A stretch of 10,770 bases of DNA, from the NCBI GenBank assembly GCA_020343715.1, contig CP070808.1, positions 35,001-45,770 of the forward strand. The letters run 5' to 3'. This DNA is from Thermoplasmata archaeon (GTDB lineage: Archaea > Thermoplasmatota > DTKX01 > GCA-020343715). The translations under genes were made by a program, and so were the position numbers. Below the pieces are notes generated by a model. That model saw nothing but the letters and a program-made list of their open reading frames with translations. It was not told the DNA's origin and did no database searches. Below are positions 1 to 7,006 of the stretch, piece after piece. How positions within the stretch are numbered: position 1 is the first letter of the stretch; each line of letters starts with the position of its first letter.

Positions 1-390
1 GACGAGAAGGTCGACGAGGACCACGTGGCCCGGATAGGGGAGGGCGGGATGGACCCGGCGACGATGAGGCCCATCGTCGTCATCAAGCACCCCAAGGAGG
101 AGGTTTTCTCGGTCCTGGACGGGCACCACAGGTTCCGCCTCATCAGGGACATGGGGTGCGAGACCATCCGGGCCGCGGTGGTGGACGACTACGTGGGCCT
201 GGGCTTCTTCCTCACCAAGAAGGGAGTTTTCCAGCCGACCCCGGAGTTCACCAAGTACGTCAGGGTCCCCATCAAGCGTTTCGTCTTTTCGATGACCGAG
301 TTCCTGAGGGACCCATTGGCCCTGCTGAAGGACGGTCCGGACCGTTCTACGGAGACCCAACCCACGGGTGAACCCGACACCACGGAGTGA
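1..390 (+). CDS. ParB/sulfiredoxin-fold protein, 3' part (5' end outside window)
   Basis: The frame is open from base 1 (GAC GAG AAG GTC) to TGA at 388-390, so at least 129 codons are present. A GTG lies at 25, but coding continues upstream of it, so the true start is probably outside the window. The diagnostic motif is VLDGHHRFRLIRDMG (codons about 37-51), the DG-x-HR box of the ParB N-terminal / sulfiredoxin fold, preceded by a beta strand (RPIVVIKHP). The C-terminal tail is polar and acidic (ETQPTGEPDTTE) and probably disordered. In this fold the DGxHR box contributes to nucleotide or phosphate binding. Known members include ParB CTPases, nucleases, sulfiredoxin and archaeal free-serine kinase (SerK). 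With the N-terminus missing I cannot choose among these, although a stand-alone archaeal protein is less likely to be a true chromosome-partition ParB. It converges on the ABC permease gene, with 21 nt between stops. Confidence 0.75.
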   Translation, partial: DEKVDEDHVARIGEGGMDPATMRPIVVIKHPKEEVFSVLDGHHRFRLIRDMGCETIRAAVVDDYVGLGFFLTKKGVFQPTPEFTKYVRVPIKRFVFSMTEFLRDPLALLKDGPDRSTETQPTGEPDTTE

Positions 391-411
391 AGACGATTGG
401 GACAAGGCCTC

Positions 412-1548
412 TCATCCCTTCCGCCTCAGCGACAGGGTGGCCAGCATCAGGTAGACAGCGATGAACACCAGCAAGGCCGCAACCTGGGGCCAGATCTCCC
501 CCAGCCCCCACCCCCGCACCATTATCGAGCGAAGCGCCTCCACCGCGTGGGTCGGCGGTAGGATGTACGCCACTGGCTGCAACCAGGCGGGAACGGCCTC
601 GATGGGCCAGAATATCCCCGAGAGCAGGAACACCGGCAGGACGATGAGGGGGATCATCTGGGTCGCCTGGGCCTCGGTCCTTGCGGCGGCCGAGAGCAGG
701 ATTCCGAAGGCCATGCTGGCTATCGCCAGCAGGGCGGCCACCAGGATGGCAAGGGCCAGGTTCCCCTCCACGAATATGTCGAAGCCCACGATGCCCCAGG
801 AGATGAGGAGCACCGCCTGGCCGGTCCCGATGAGGCCGAAGGCCACCGCGTAGCCCGCCACGATCTCGGCCTCGGTCACGGGCGTCACCAGGACCCTGTC
901 CAGGGTCTTGTTCACCCGCTCCGTGGTGAATGCCAGCAGCGTCAGCAGCGTGGTCAGCAGGAAGATGGCGAAGGCGATGACGCCAGGGATGAGGAAATCG
1001 GAGAACTCCGCCCCCTGGCCGTACACGGCCTGCGAGTCGTCGAACTCGACCGGGGGCCGGTGCCCGACCTCGTCCATGAGACCGTCCATGGCGTTACGCA
1101 TCTCGAGCATGATGGTGGTGAAGATCTGGGTGTTGCTCTTGTCCGCCCTGATGGTGACGGTGGTCGACTCCCCCGTGAGCAGGGCCTCGCTGTAGTTGGC
1201 CGGGAAGTGGATGACGGCCCAGGCCTCGCCGTCCTTGACCTTCTGGACGGCCTCGTCCATGGACGACATGAACTTGATTATCAAGACCTCCTCGTCCAGG
1301 TGGTCGATGAACATGTCCGCGGCCCTGACCTCCGTCTGGTCGGGGGGGAACCCTACCATGGCCCCCTCGTCCTCGTTCACGATCACCACGTCGATGTTGG
1401 TCACCTCACCGCCGAAGGCGATGCCGAACACCGACATGGCCACCAGGGGGGCGATGACCATGAGGGCGATGGAGCGCTTGTCGTGCTTGAAGCCCCGGAA
1501 CACCCTGAGGGTGATGGACGTGACCCTCCTGACGTTCATCTCAGCCAC
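412..1548 (-). CDS. ABC-2 type exporter permease
   Basis: This 378-residue membrane subunit of an ABC-2 exporter has the usual length and layout. TM1 is at about 27-46, followed by a large extracytoplasmic domain at about 48-184 (starting IDVVIVNEDEG). Five more hydrophobic helices lie near 185-207, 232-254, 263-288, 297-314 and 352-372. Residues 210-233 (ERVNKTLDRVLVTPVTEAEI) form the cytoplasmic coupling segment typical of the family, and LSGIFWPIEAVPAWLQP (309-325) is the characteristic loop before the last helix. The substrate cannot be read from sequence; relatives export drugs, lipids, polysaccharides or peptides. The start is uncertain. GTG at 1548 overlaps the ATPase stop by 8 bases and sits only 3 nt after GGAGG. 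ATG at 1539 (375 aa) lies 1 nt beyond the ATPase TGA with a 12-nt spacing. Either start implies translational coupling to the ATPase gene. Confidence 0.93.
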   Translation of the reverse strand: MAEMNVRRVTSITLRVFRGFKHDKRSIALMVIAPLVAMSVFGIAFGGEVTNIDVVIVNEDEGAMVGFPPDQTEVRAADMFIDHLDEEVLIIKFMSSMDEAVQKVKDGEAWAVIHFPANYSEALLTGESTTVTIRADKSNTQIFTTIMLEMRNAMDGLMDEVGHRPPVEFDDSQAVYGQGAEFSDFLIPGVIAFAIFLLTTLLTLLAFTTERVNKTLDRVLVTPVTEAEIVAGYAVAFGLIGTGQAVLLISWGIVGFDIFVEGNLALAILVAALLAIASMAFGILLSAAARTEAQATQMIPLIVLPVFLLSGIFWPIEAVPAWLQPVAYILPPTHAVEALRSIMVRGWGLGEIWPQVAALLVFIAVYLMLATLSLRRKG

Positions 1549-2269
1549 CCCCCTCCTTCCTTGAGGCCAGCTTTAGGAACGCTCCCTCCAGGTCAGCAGC
1601 CCCTGACATGCTCACCACCTCGGCGGGCTGGCCCTCGGCCACCAGCCCGCCACGGTGCATGAGCCCGATGCGGTCGCAGTGCTTGGCCTCGTCCATGTAG
1701 TGGGTGGTGATGACCACCGTCTTGCCCGACTCCTTCAGCCTGCCGAAGTTGTCCCAGAAGCTGGCGCGAAGCTCAGGGTCGACGCCCACGGTGGGCTCGT
1801 CCAGGAACAGTATGTCCGGCTCGTGGAGCAGCGTCAACGCCAGGCTGACCCGGTGGCGCATGCCTCCTGACAGGGTCTGCACCAGGTCGTACCTCCGATC
1901 GGATAGGGCGACGAAGTCCAGGACCTCCGCCTTGCGCCTGTCCAGGCCCTCGACGTCCAGGCCGAAGAGCCCACCGAAGAGGTCCAGGTTCTCCTCCACC
2001 GTCAACGCCTCGTACAGGGCCAGCTCCTGGGGCATGTAGCCGATGTGGCGGGCAAGGTCCTTGTCCCCCACGGCCCTCCCCATCACCGTCATCCTGCCCT
2101 CGGTGGGCTTGGCGAGGCCGACGAGGATGCGGATGACCGTGGTCTTGCCGGCCCCGTTGGGACCCAGGAGCCCGTAGACCTCCCCCTCCTCGATGGTAAG
2201 GTCGAGCCGGTCCACGGCCGTCAGGTCCCCGAATCGCTTGGTCAGTCCGGTGATCTCGATGGCGGGCAT
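1541..2269 (-). CDS. ABC transporter ATP-binding protein (exporter type)
   Basis: This 242-residue ATPase powers the adjacent ABC-2 permease. Every nucleotide-binding motif is intact: Walker A GPNGAGKTT (36-44), Q-loop Gln81 in YMPQE, signature LSGGM (133-137), Walker B ILFLDE (153-158) with catalytic Glu158, D-loop VGVDP, and switch His190 in TTHYMDEA. The wording of these motifs (EGEVYGLLGPNGAGKTT, TTHYMDEA) places it with the DrrA/CcmA-like half-transporter ATPases used by drug and lipid exporters. It should act as a dimer on the inner face of the membrane with two permease copies. The ATG at 2269 follows a strong ribosome-binding site, GGAGGTGG, 6 nt upstream. It is the first gene of a two-gene operon whose second gene overlaps or abuts its stop codon. 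It is transcribed divergently from the reductase gene. Confidence 0.96.
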   Translation of the reverse strand: MPAIEITGLTKRFGDLTAVDRLDLTIEEGEVYGLLGPNGAGKTTVIRILVGLAKPTEGRMTVMGRAVGDKDLARHIGYMPQELALYEALTVEENLDLFGGLFGLDVEGLDRRKAEVLDFVALSDRRYDLVQTLSGGMRHRVSLALTLLHEPDILFLDEPTVGVDPELRASFWDNFGRLKESGKTVVITTHYMDEAKHCDRIGLMHRGGLVAEGQPAEVVSMSGAADLEGAFLKLASRKEGGG

Positions 2270-2365
2270 ATCAGTCCACCTCCACCCTGGCTCCGTCCGA
2301 TAGCATGCATGTCAAGCAGGAAAACCCTTTTCGTTCCCCATGTCGGTCCCGGTGGGTGAGGGAGG
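2270..2365. promoter_or_regulatory. Divergent intergenic region, ABC operon / geranylgeranyl reductase
   Basis: These 96 nt must hold the promoters of both flanking genes. The AT-richest spot is GAAAACCCTTTTC at 2320-2332, a 5-bp inverted repeat with a 3-nt spacer; it is the best-placed candidate for a weak BRE/TATA element for the rightward gene. A short palindromic run, GCATGCAT, lies at 2303-2310. The region also carries the leftward ribosome-binding site (complement of about 2276-2283). No canonical archaeal TATA box is visible, so the element calls are weak; only the location of a promoter region is secure. Confidence 0.4.
2355..2360 (+). promoter_or_regulatory. Ribosome-binding site fixing the GTG start of the reductase gene
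   Basis: GGTGAG matches the archaeal 16S anti-Shine-Dalgarno complement (GGAGGTGATC) and lies 5 nt upstream of GTG at 2366. An in-frame TGA at 2357-2359 lies inside it, so no start further upstream is possible. The Rossmann strand begins at residue 8, so a later start would damage the FAD site. Confidence 0.6.
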
Positions 2366-3712
2366 GTGACCCTGGACCCGGAGCACGATGTCATCGTGGT
2401 GGGCGCCAACGTCGCAGGTGTCTCCACCGCAAGGGAGCTGGCCCTGCGTGGCCTTGACGTGGCCCTGGTGGAGAGCCAGCCGGCCCCCGACGTGGGCTCG
2501 AGGAGCTGCGGCGACGGCATCGAGGTCTTCCAGTTCAAGAAGGTGGGAATCCCCATCCCCCAGGGGGACTTCATCCTGCGGGAGGTCCCCGTGGCCTACC
2601 TCCTCTCTCCAGACCGACAGACACGGTTCCGTGGCATGTCCGCGGGCATAACGATAGACAGGTTCACGCTGAACCAGCACCTGCTGTCAGAGGCCATCGA
2701 CTCGGGAGTTCAGCTCTACGGGTCCACCGACGCCACGGCCCCGGTCGTCAAGGACGGGAGGGTGACGGGGATCCGCACCCGGGACCGTGCGTCCAGGGAC
2801 ACAGGCACTGTGGTCGCCCCTGTCACAGTGGACGCCAGCGGATGGAGGGGGAAGCTCCGTCGGTCGGTCCCTCCCGATTGGCCCATTGCCGAGGTGGTCC
2901 CCGACCATGAGACGGCCATCGCGTACAGGGAGGAGAGGCGAAGGCCCGAACCCGTCGAGGACCTCCACGTGGAGGCGACCTTCGACTTCGACATCGCGCC
3001 CAAGGGCCTCTACTGGTACGCCGACCGGACCGACGTCCTGGTCAACGTGGGCGTGGGCATGCAGCGGGTGCCGGGCGTCCCGGGTCCGAAGGCCGTCATC
3101 CGAGACAGGGTGCTTCCCCTGTACCCTGACCTGAAGGGGACCGCGCTCATCCGGAGCGGGGGCGGCGTCATCCCGAACAGGCGTGCCCTGGACTGTCCCG
3201 TGGCCGACGGCATGGTCGCCGTGGGCGACGCCGCGTGCCAGGTAAACCCCCTTTCGGGCTCGGGCATTGGCTCGTCCATGTTCGCAGCGGCGCTCATCGG
3301 GAGGACGGTCGCCATTGCCCTGGAGGCGTCGAGGAGCCCGAGGACGGAGGACCTCTTCCCTTACGCCCACGCCTATCAGACGGCGTACGGTACTGACCAG
3401 GCGGCCTACCACGTGCTCAGGGCGTCCCTCCAGGGATTGACCAACGCCCAGCTCAACCGCCTCATGGGCTCTGGCACCATCTCCGAGGACGACCTGGTGG
3501 AGGCGGCCCGCACTGGCGAGATGAACCTGTCGTTCACCGCAAAGGTCAAGGCGGCCTCGAAGCTCATGGGCGAGCCGCGTCTAATCCGGTCCCTCGCCCG
3601 TTTGCACAAGAACATGCAGGAGGCCCGTCATCTCTACTCGGAGTATCCCGAGTCGGTGGAGGGGCTGGACGCGTGGAGACGGAGGGCGGCCCAGCTCTTC
3701 GAAGGGATCTGA
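2366..3712 (+). CDS. Geranylgeranyl reductase family FAD-dependent oxidoreductase
   Basis: This 448-residue flavoprotein belongs to the geranylgeranyl reductase family, which in archaea saturates the isoprenoid chains of ether membrane lipids (for example digeranylgeranylglycerophospholipid to archaeol) at the membrane surface. The N-terminal FAD-binding strand-turn-helix is DVIVVGANVAG (8-18), followed by the acidic residue ending strand 2 (VE, 35-36). Cys48 in SRSCGDG corresponds to the family's conserved cysteine motif. YWYADRTDVLVNVGVG (216-231) matches the Y-x-W...NVG substrate-side motif. The second FAD motif is MVAVGDAACQVNPLSGSGIG, with Asp288 contacting the ribityl/phosphate. Length and motif order are normal for the family. 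No other lipid-biosynthesis gene is nearby, and the substrate could be another polyprenyl compound such as a quinone side chain. It starts with GTG, diverges from the ABC operon, and converges on the cadherin-repeat gene with a 6-nt gap. Confidence 0.9.
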   Translation: MTLDPEHDVIVVGANVAGVSTARELALRGLDVALVESQPAPDVGSRSCGDGIEVFQFKKVGIPIPQGDFILREVPVAYLLSPDRQTRFRGMSAGITIDRFTLNQHLLSEAIDSGVQLYGSTDATAPVVKDGRVTGIRTRDRASRDTGTVVAPVTVDASGWRGKLRRSVPPDWPIAEVVPDHETAIAYREERRRPEPVEDLHVEATFDFDIAPKGLYWYADRTDVLVNVGVGMQRVPGVPGPKAVIRDRVLPLYPDLKGTALIRSGGGVIPNRRALDCPVADGMVAVGDAACQVNPLSGSGIGSSMFAAALIGRTVAIALEASRSPRTEDLFPYAHAYQTAYGTDQAAYHVLRASLQGLTNAQLNRLMGSGTISEDDLVEAARTGEMNLSFTAKVKAASKLMGEPRLIRSLARLHKNMQEARHLYSEYPESVEGLDAWRRRAAQLFEGI

Positions 3713-3718
3713 GCCCCG

Positions 3719-6691
3719 TCATCTGTGGAGAGGAGCCACGGCCTCCACGTCGTCGACCGCCTCCCAGGCGTCCTCCTCCTCGGGCTCGGGCTCCTCCGGC
3801 CTTCCCCCGATCCTCCCGGTCAGGACTAGGAACAGGACCAGCAGGGCAACTGCGAGGGCGATGCCTCCCGCCCACAGGACGGTCGACGCGCCGCCCTCCT
3901 CGGGGGCGGCCTCCACCTCGATGACGACCTCATCGAAGCCCACGCCCTCTCCGTCCGAGGCCTCCACCCTGATCCTGATTTTCCCCGAGGGGGGATCGAC
4001 CCAGTGGCTGCTGGGGCCCGTCGTGATCTTCTCCCAACGGGAGTCCGGGGTGTCGTTGTAACGCCATAGCCAGGTGAAGGTGATGTGGTCCTCCTCCTCG
4101 TCCAGGCCGATGGAGCTTAGGAACACCTCCTTGCCCCCGCCCACCACCTGCCCCTCCCTCGGTGTCTTTATGTCCACCGTGGGAGGGTCGTTGACGGTGA
4201 TGACGGTCAGGTTGAAGGCGAGGACGGATGAGCCCCCCCTGCTGTCGGTGGCCGTGAGGGTGACCAGGTGTTCCCCACCGTGCCTCTCCTGGGGAGTCCA
4301 GACGATGGTCCCCCCCTCGGCGGGCACGTGGAACGGTGCGCCCCTTGCACCGACCTGGACGGTGTCGCCCACGTCGTCGTCGCTGAGGACGATCGTGATG
4401 GACCACTCCACGTCCTCGACGGCCTCCTGGTCCGGTATGTGCCGTATGTTGGGCGGGTGGTTGATGCCCATCACCGTCAGCAGGAACGAGACGGTGTCGG
4501 AGGCTCCATAGGCGTCGGTGACGGTGACGGTCATCTCGTGCTCTCCCACGTGGTCGTGCAAGGCCACGTAGGTGAACGAACCGTCATGGGCCACCTGGAA
4601 TAGGAGCGGGTCGACCTCCCACGTCAGTTCCTCCCCAGGGTCGACGGCCAGGTCCGGGTCCGTCACATGGATGCTGTGGGACAGGAGACCGTCCTCGAAG
4701 GTCACGATGTCGGCGACGTGGGACAGTACGGGCGGGTCGTTCACGTTGGCGATGACGATCAGGAACTCGGCAGAGTCCGTCGCTCCATCGGTATCCTCCA
4801 CCACCATGGTCAACGTGTGCTCCCCCACGTTCCCGTTCCCTGGTGACCGCCACACCAGCTCGCCCAGCACATCGTTCAACTCCAGCAGCTCGAGGATGAG
4901 GGGGTCCCCTTGCAGCGACCACCTGAGCAGGTCGCCATGGATGATGTCCGGGTCATCTACCTCGAAGGTGTGGGCCAGGTACACGCCCTGCATCCCGTGG
5001 ATTTCGCCGGGGTTCTCGATCCGGGGTTCGTCGTTGACGTTCGCGATGGTAAGCTCCAACCAGAACTGGGCCTGGCCCCCCATGTCGTCGGACACGGTGA
5101 TGATGACCCGGTGGAGCCCGACCTGCTCGTTGTTCGGAGTGAAGGATATGACCCCGGTTACGGGATCGATGTCGAAGGCGCTGGTGTCCAGGGAGTAGTT
5201 GATCGGATCTCCGTCCACGTCCATGGCCACCATGTTCAGGTAGAACGGGACGCCCTGGGTCCCGTTCATCCGGCCGGGGGACGTACTCCTGGGCGCGTCG
5301 TTGACTGCGATGACGTCCAGGACAATCGTCGGGCTCGTGGTGTTCTCCCCCCACGGGTCGGTGGCGTTGACCTGGAAGGTGGCCCTGCCGTTCCAGTCCG
5401 CCTCCCTCACGTAGAAGGACAGGAAGTGGTCCGACTCGACCAACGCCTCGATGGCCGTCGTCGAGGAGTTGACCACCGCGTACGCGAGGATGTCCGCGGA
5501 CCAGTCATCGTCGGTGTACATACCAAGGTCCACAAGGCCTGGGGCGTCGATGTCCTCGTACATGGTAAGGTCCGGCAGATCTCCCCATGTGGGCGCCAGG
5601 TTGACCACGGGCTCGTACACCACGCTCAGGTTGGACAGCCGGACGCGGGCGGCGGTGACGTTCTCGAAGGAGACGACTATGGGAACCGTGATGTTGCTGG
5701 GCAGGACCGCCTCGGCGTCCACGGCCGCCTGGAGGGCTTCTTTCAGGCCGGATCCGGCGCCAAGCCGGACCAACCCCGAGAACAGTCCCTCCCTGCTCCA
5801 CAGCTCGCCAGAGGGGGCGATGGTGAGGTTCACGTCCTCGGCCTCCCTCCACACCCCCTCCATGGTGACGTTGAGGCGGACGTAATCGGTGTGGACCTCC
5901 CCGTCCCCGACGAAGGGATTTGTACCCCCTGAGAGCTCGGATGGTTTTCCAACGACCAGGACGAAGACGTTCCGGTTCACGTCTATGAAGTCCCTGTGTG
6001 GGCCCGACCATGCCTTCCTCAGCCTCCTCTCCTCCCCTAAGTTCGTGGCGGCGTAGGTGTCCACGGGAACCCAAGAGGTGGTGGAGTTCTTCCACATGTA
6101 CATCGCCGCGCCGCCCACGGTGGGCGAGGCGGTGCATTGCCCGAACCCCTCCCACATCACGTCCATGGCCACGTCCGTGCCCGGTGGCATGGCGAACCGG
6201 AACAGGTGGAACGGATGGCGACCCGTGGTCCCCGTCCCTGTGGTAGTGGCCAGGTGGTCATCGTCGGAGGTGCCTGCGGAATCGTACTGTGTCCTGACCA
6301 GGTCGTTGCCCGAGGGAGAGTACGGGTCCCAGAAGGGATACGTGGGGGGGTGGTTACCCTGGACCCATCCCTCCCACGCACGATGGGGCGATGCGGTGTT
6401 CCACCTTTCGAAGTCCAGGGTCCGATCGTCGTCCTCGTGGCCCCCCAACCCCTCCACGTCCATGCGCGCTGACGTGATGTTGGCCCCTCGGGGGATCTCT
6501 ATGCCGGCGGTGGCGTTGATCCCGTCCTCCTTGAACGTCAGGGTAACGTTGGCCTCCCCACCGGCGAAGGTGGTGATGTCGACGGGCCCCGCCGACGCCT
6601 CGGTGGCGGTCCAGGGTGCCGCTAGGAACCCCAGCAGGACCACTGACAATAGTGCCCAAGACCTATACGCAGACATAGCCCCAGCGCGCAT
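3719..6691 (-). CDS. Large type I surface protein with cadherin/Ig-like repeats
   Basis: This 990-residue exported protein has a signal peptide at about 1-34 (hydrophobic core WALLSVVLLGFLAAPW, then an ASA-type cleavage site). An N-terminal region at about 36-360 is not recognised. A chain of beta-sandwich repeats follows, marked by NLAP/NDAP/NDEP/NDPP/NHPP/NDPP at 364, 464, 553, 651, 744 and 834, i.e. 89-100 residues apart. Inside the repeats are cadherin- or dystroglycan-like phrases (DPVTGVISFTPN, VGLHRVIITVSDDMGG) and Asp-rich DVDGD/DPD clusters that often bind calcium. A single transmembrane helix at about 937-958 leads to a 32-residue acidic cytoplasmic tail (EEPEPEEEDAWEAVDDVEAV). Many N-x-S/T sequons suggest glycosylation. 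A role in the cell envelope, adhesion or ligand binding is inferred; no catalytic motif is seen. The start could be ATG 6691 (GGGGGA 8 nt upstream) or ATG 6676; both keep the signal peptide. It is divergent from the membrane regulator gene. Confidence 0.88.
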   Translation of the reverse strand: MRAGAMSAYRSWALLSVVLLGFLAAPWTATEASAGPVDITTFAGGEANVTLTFKEDGINATAGIEIPRGANITSARMDVEGLGGHEDDDRTLDFERWNTASPHRAWEGWVQGNHPPTYPFWDPYSPSGNDLVRTQYDSAGTSDDDHLATTTGTGTTGRHPFHLFRFAMPPGTDVAMDVMWEGFGQCTASPTVGGAAMYMWKNSTTSWVPVDTYAATNLGEERRLRKAWSGPHRDFIDVNRNVFVLVVGKPSELSGGTNPFVGDGEVHTDYVRLNVTMEGVWREAEDVNLTIAPSGELWSREGLFSGLVRLGAGSGLKEALQAAVDAEAVLPSNITVPIVVSFENVTAARVRLSNLSVVYEPVVNLAPTWGDLPDLTMYEDIDAPGLVDLGMYTDDDWSADILAYAVVNSSTTAIEALVESDHFLSFYVREADWNGRATFQVNATDPWGENTTSPTIVLDVIAVNDAPRSTSPGRMNGTQGVPFYLNMVAMDVDGDPINYSLDTSAFDIDPVTGVISFTPNNEQVGLHRVIITVSDDMGGQAQFWLELTIANVNDEPRIENPGEIHGMQGVYLAHTFEVDDPDIIHGDLLRWSLQGDPLILELLELNDVLGELVWRSPGNGNVGEHTLTMVVEDTDGATDSAEFLIVIANVNDPPVLSHVADIVTFEDGLLSHSIHVTDPDLAVDPGEELTWEVDPLLFQVAHDGSFTYVALHDHVGEHEMTVTVTDAYGASDTVSFLLTVMGINHPPNIRHIPDQEAVEDVEWSITIVLSDDDVGDTVQVGARGAPFHVPAEGGTIVWTPQERHGGEHLVTLTATDSRGGSSVLAFNLTVITVNDPPTVDIKTPREGQVVGGGKEVFLSSIGLDEEEDHITFTWLWRYNDTPDSRWEKITTGPSSHWVDPPSGKIRIRVEASDGEGVGFDEVVIEVEAAPEEGGASTVLWAGGIALAVALLVLFLVLTGRIGGRPEEPEPEEEDAWEAVDDVEAVAPLHR

Positions 6692-6723
6692 GTGGGTCCC
6701 CCTTGGACCATTGTTGGTCGCGA

Positions 6724-6735
6724 TTGATATTTGTT
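6724..6735 (-). promoter_or_regulatory. Alternative TATA-like element for the leftward surface-protein gene
   Basis: On the minus strand this reads AAACAAATATCA, an AT patch centred about 38 nt upstream of ATG 6691. That spacing would give an almost leaderless transcript, which is common in archaea. It is a poorer TATA match than the element at 6781-6790 and is offered only as an alternative. Confidence 0.25.
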
Positions 6736-6780
6736 TCTATTCGGTCCACCCCGGCCATCGTGTCGAAAACTTCTCCACTC

Positions 6781-6790
6781 TTTATATATA
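6781..6790 (+). promoter_or_regulatory. TATA box, near-symmetric, candidate for both divergent genes
   Basis: TTTATATATA fits the archaeal TTTAWATA consensus on the plus strand. Read on the minus strand the same site is CTTATATATAAA, one mismatch from the consensus. It is the clearest TATA-like element in the window. With transcription starting about 25 nt downstream, the rightward transcript would begin near 6812 and have a leader of about 195 nt. The leftward transcript would begin near 6757 with a leader of about 65 nt. Neither flank is a strong BRE, so I cannot assign one direction. Confidence 0.55.
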
Positions 6791-6902
6791 AGGTGCACGA
6801 CTAAGATAGGAAGCGTCCTAGCGACGTGTACACCGAGTGATACAATGCCTGGTTGGGAGGATGTACACCCGTGTGAGCCCCCGAACGGGTCCCCCGAGAC
6901 CC

Positions 6903-6924
6903 CCTCCCAGCGTATGCTGGGAGG
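6903..6924 (+). repeat. Perfect inverted repeat / RNA hairpin in the leader
   Basis: CCTCCCAGC (6903-6911) and GCTGGGAGG (6916-6924) are exact reverse complements separated by GTAT, giving a 9-bp GC-rich stem with a tetraloop. There is no T-run after it on the plus strand, so it is unlikely to be an intrinsic terminator. It could be a leader structure of the rightward mRNA or, as DNA, a palindromic protein-binding site. Confidence 0.6.
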
Positions 6925-7006
6925 CTTGTCACCACGACGACACCCGTTCCGAAAACTACTTGAGCAAAGAAGCCCAAGGCCCGGAGTAGAAGTGGGAGCC
7001 AGGTCC

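Larger units (their letters stand above)
6692..7006. promoter_or_regulatory. Divergent intergenic control region between the two giant surface-protein genes
   Basis: These 315 nt hold no convincing gene or tRNA. The left part (about 6720-6800) is markedly AT-richer than the rest of the window and contains the promoter elements. The right part (about 6800-7006) is GC-rich and would be a long untranslated leader of the rightward gene. It carries three small palindromes 34-35 nt apart (centres about 6795, 6829, 6864), a perfect 9-bp hairpin at 6903-6924, a shorter inverted repeat ACCCGT/ACGGGT (6867-6872, 6885-6890), and a repeated CGAAAACT-x-CT element (6764-6774, 6950-6960). The rightward ribosome-binding site GGGAG is at 6994-6998, 8 nt before the ATG. 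Confidence 0.6.

Noticed and set aside
391..411. A bidirectional terminator between the converging ParB-fold and permease genes
   Set aside because: The 21-nt gap has no T-tract in either direction and no notable inverted repeat.
1060..1662. A 200-codon plus-strand frame opposite the ABC permease and ATPase
   Set aside because: Its translation is His/Gly/Asp/Val-rich and unstructured. The minus strand has complete ABC motifs.
2242..2680. Minus-strand frames of 110 and 122 codons opposite the start of the reductase
   Set aside because: They lie opposite the FAD-binding region of a clear flavoprotein and show no domain of their own.
6903..6924. The hairpin as an intrinsic transcription terminator
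   Set aside because: No T-run follows on either side in the expected place. Archaeal termination depends mainly on T-tracts rather than hairpins, and the site lies upstream of a gene in its own leader.
6800..7006. A tRNA or other known structural RNA in the GC-rich leader
   Set aside because: I found no T-arm consensus, no cloverleaf spacing, and no RNase P or SRP signature sequence.
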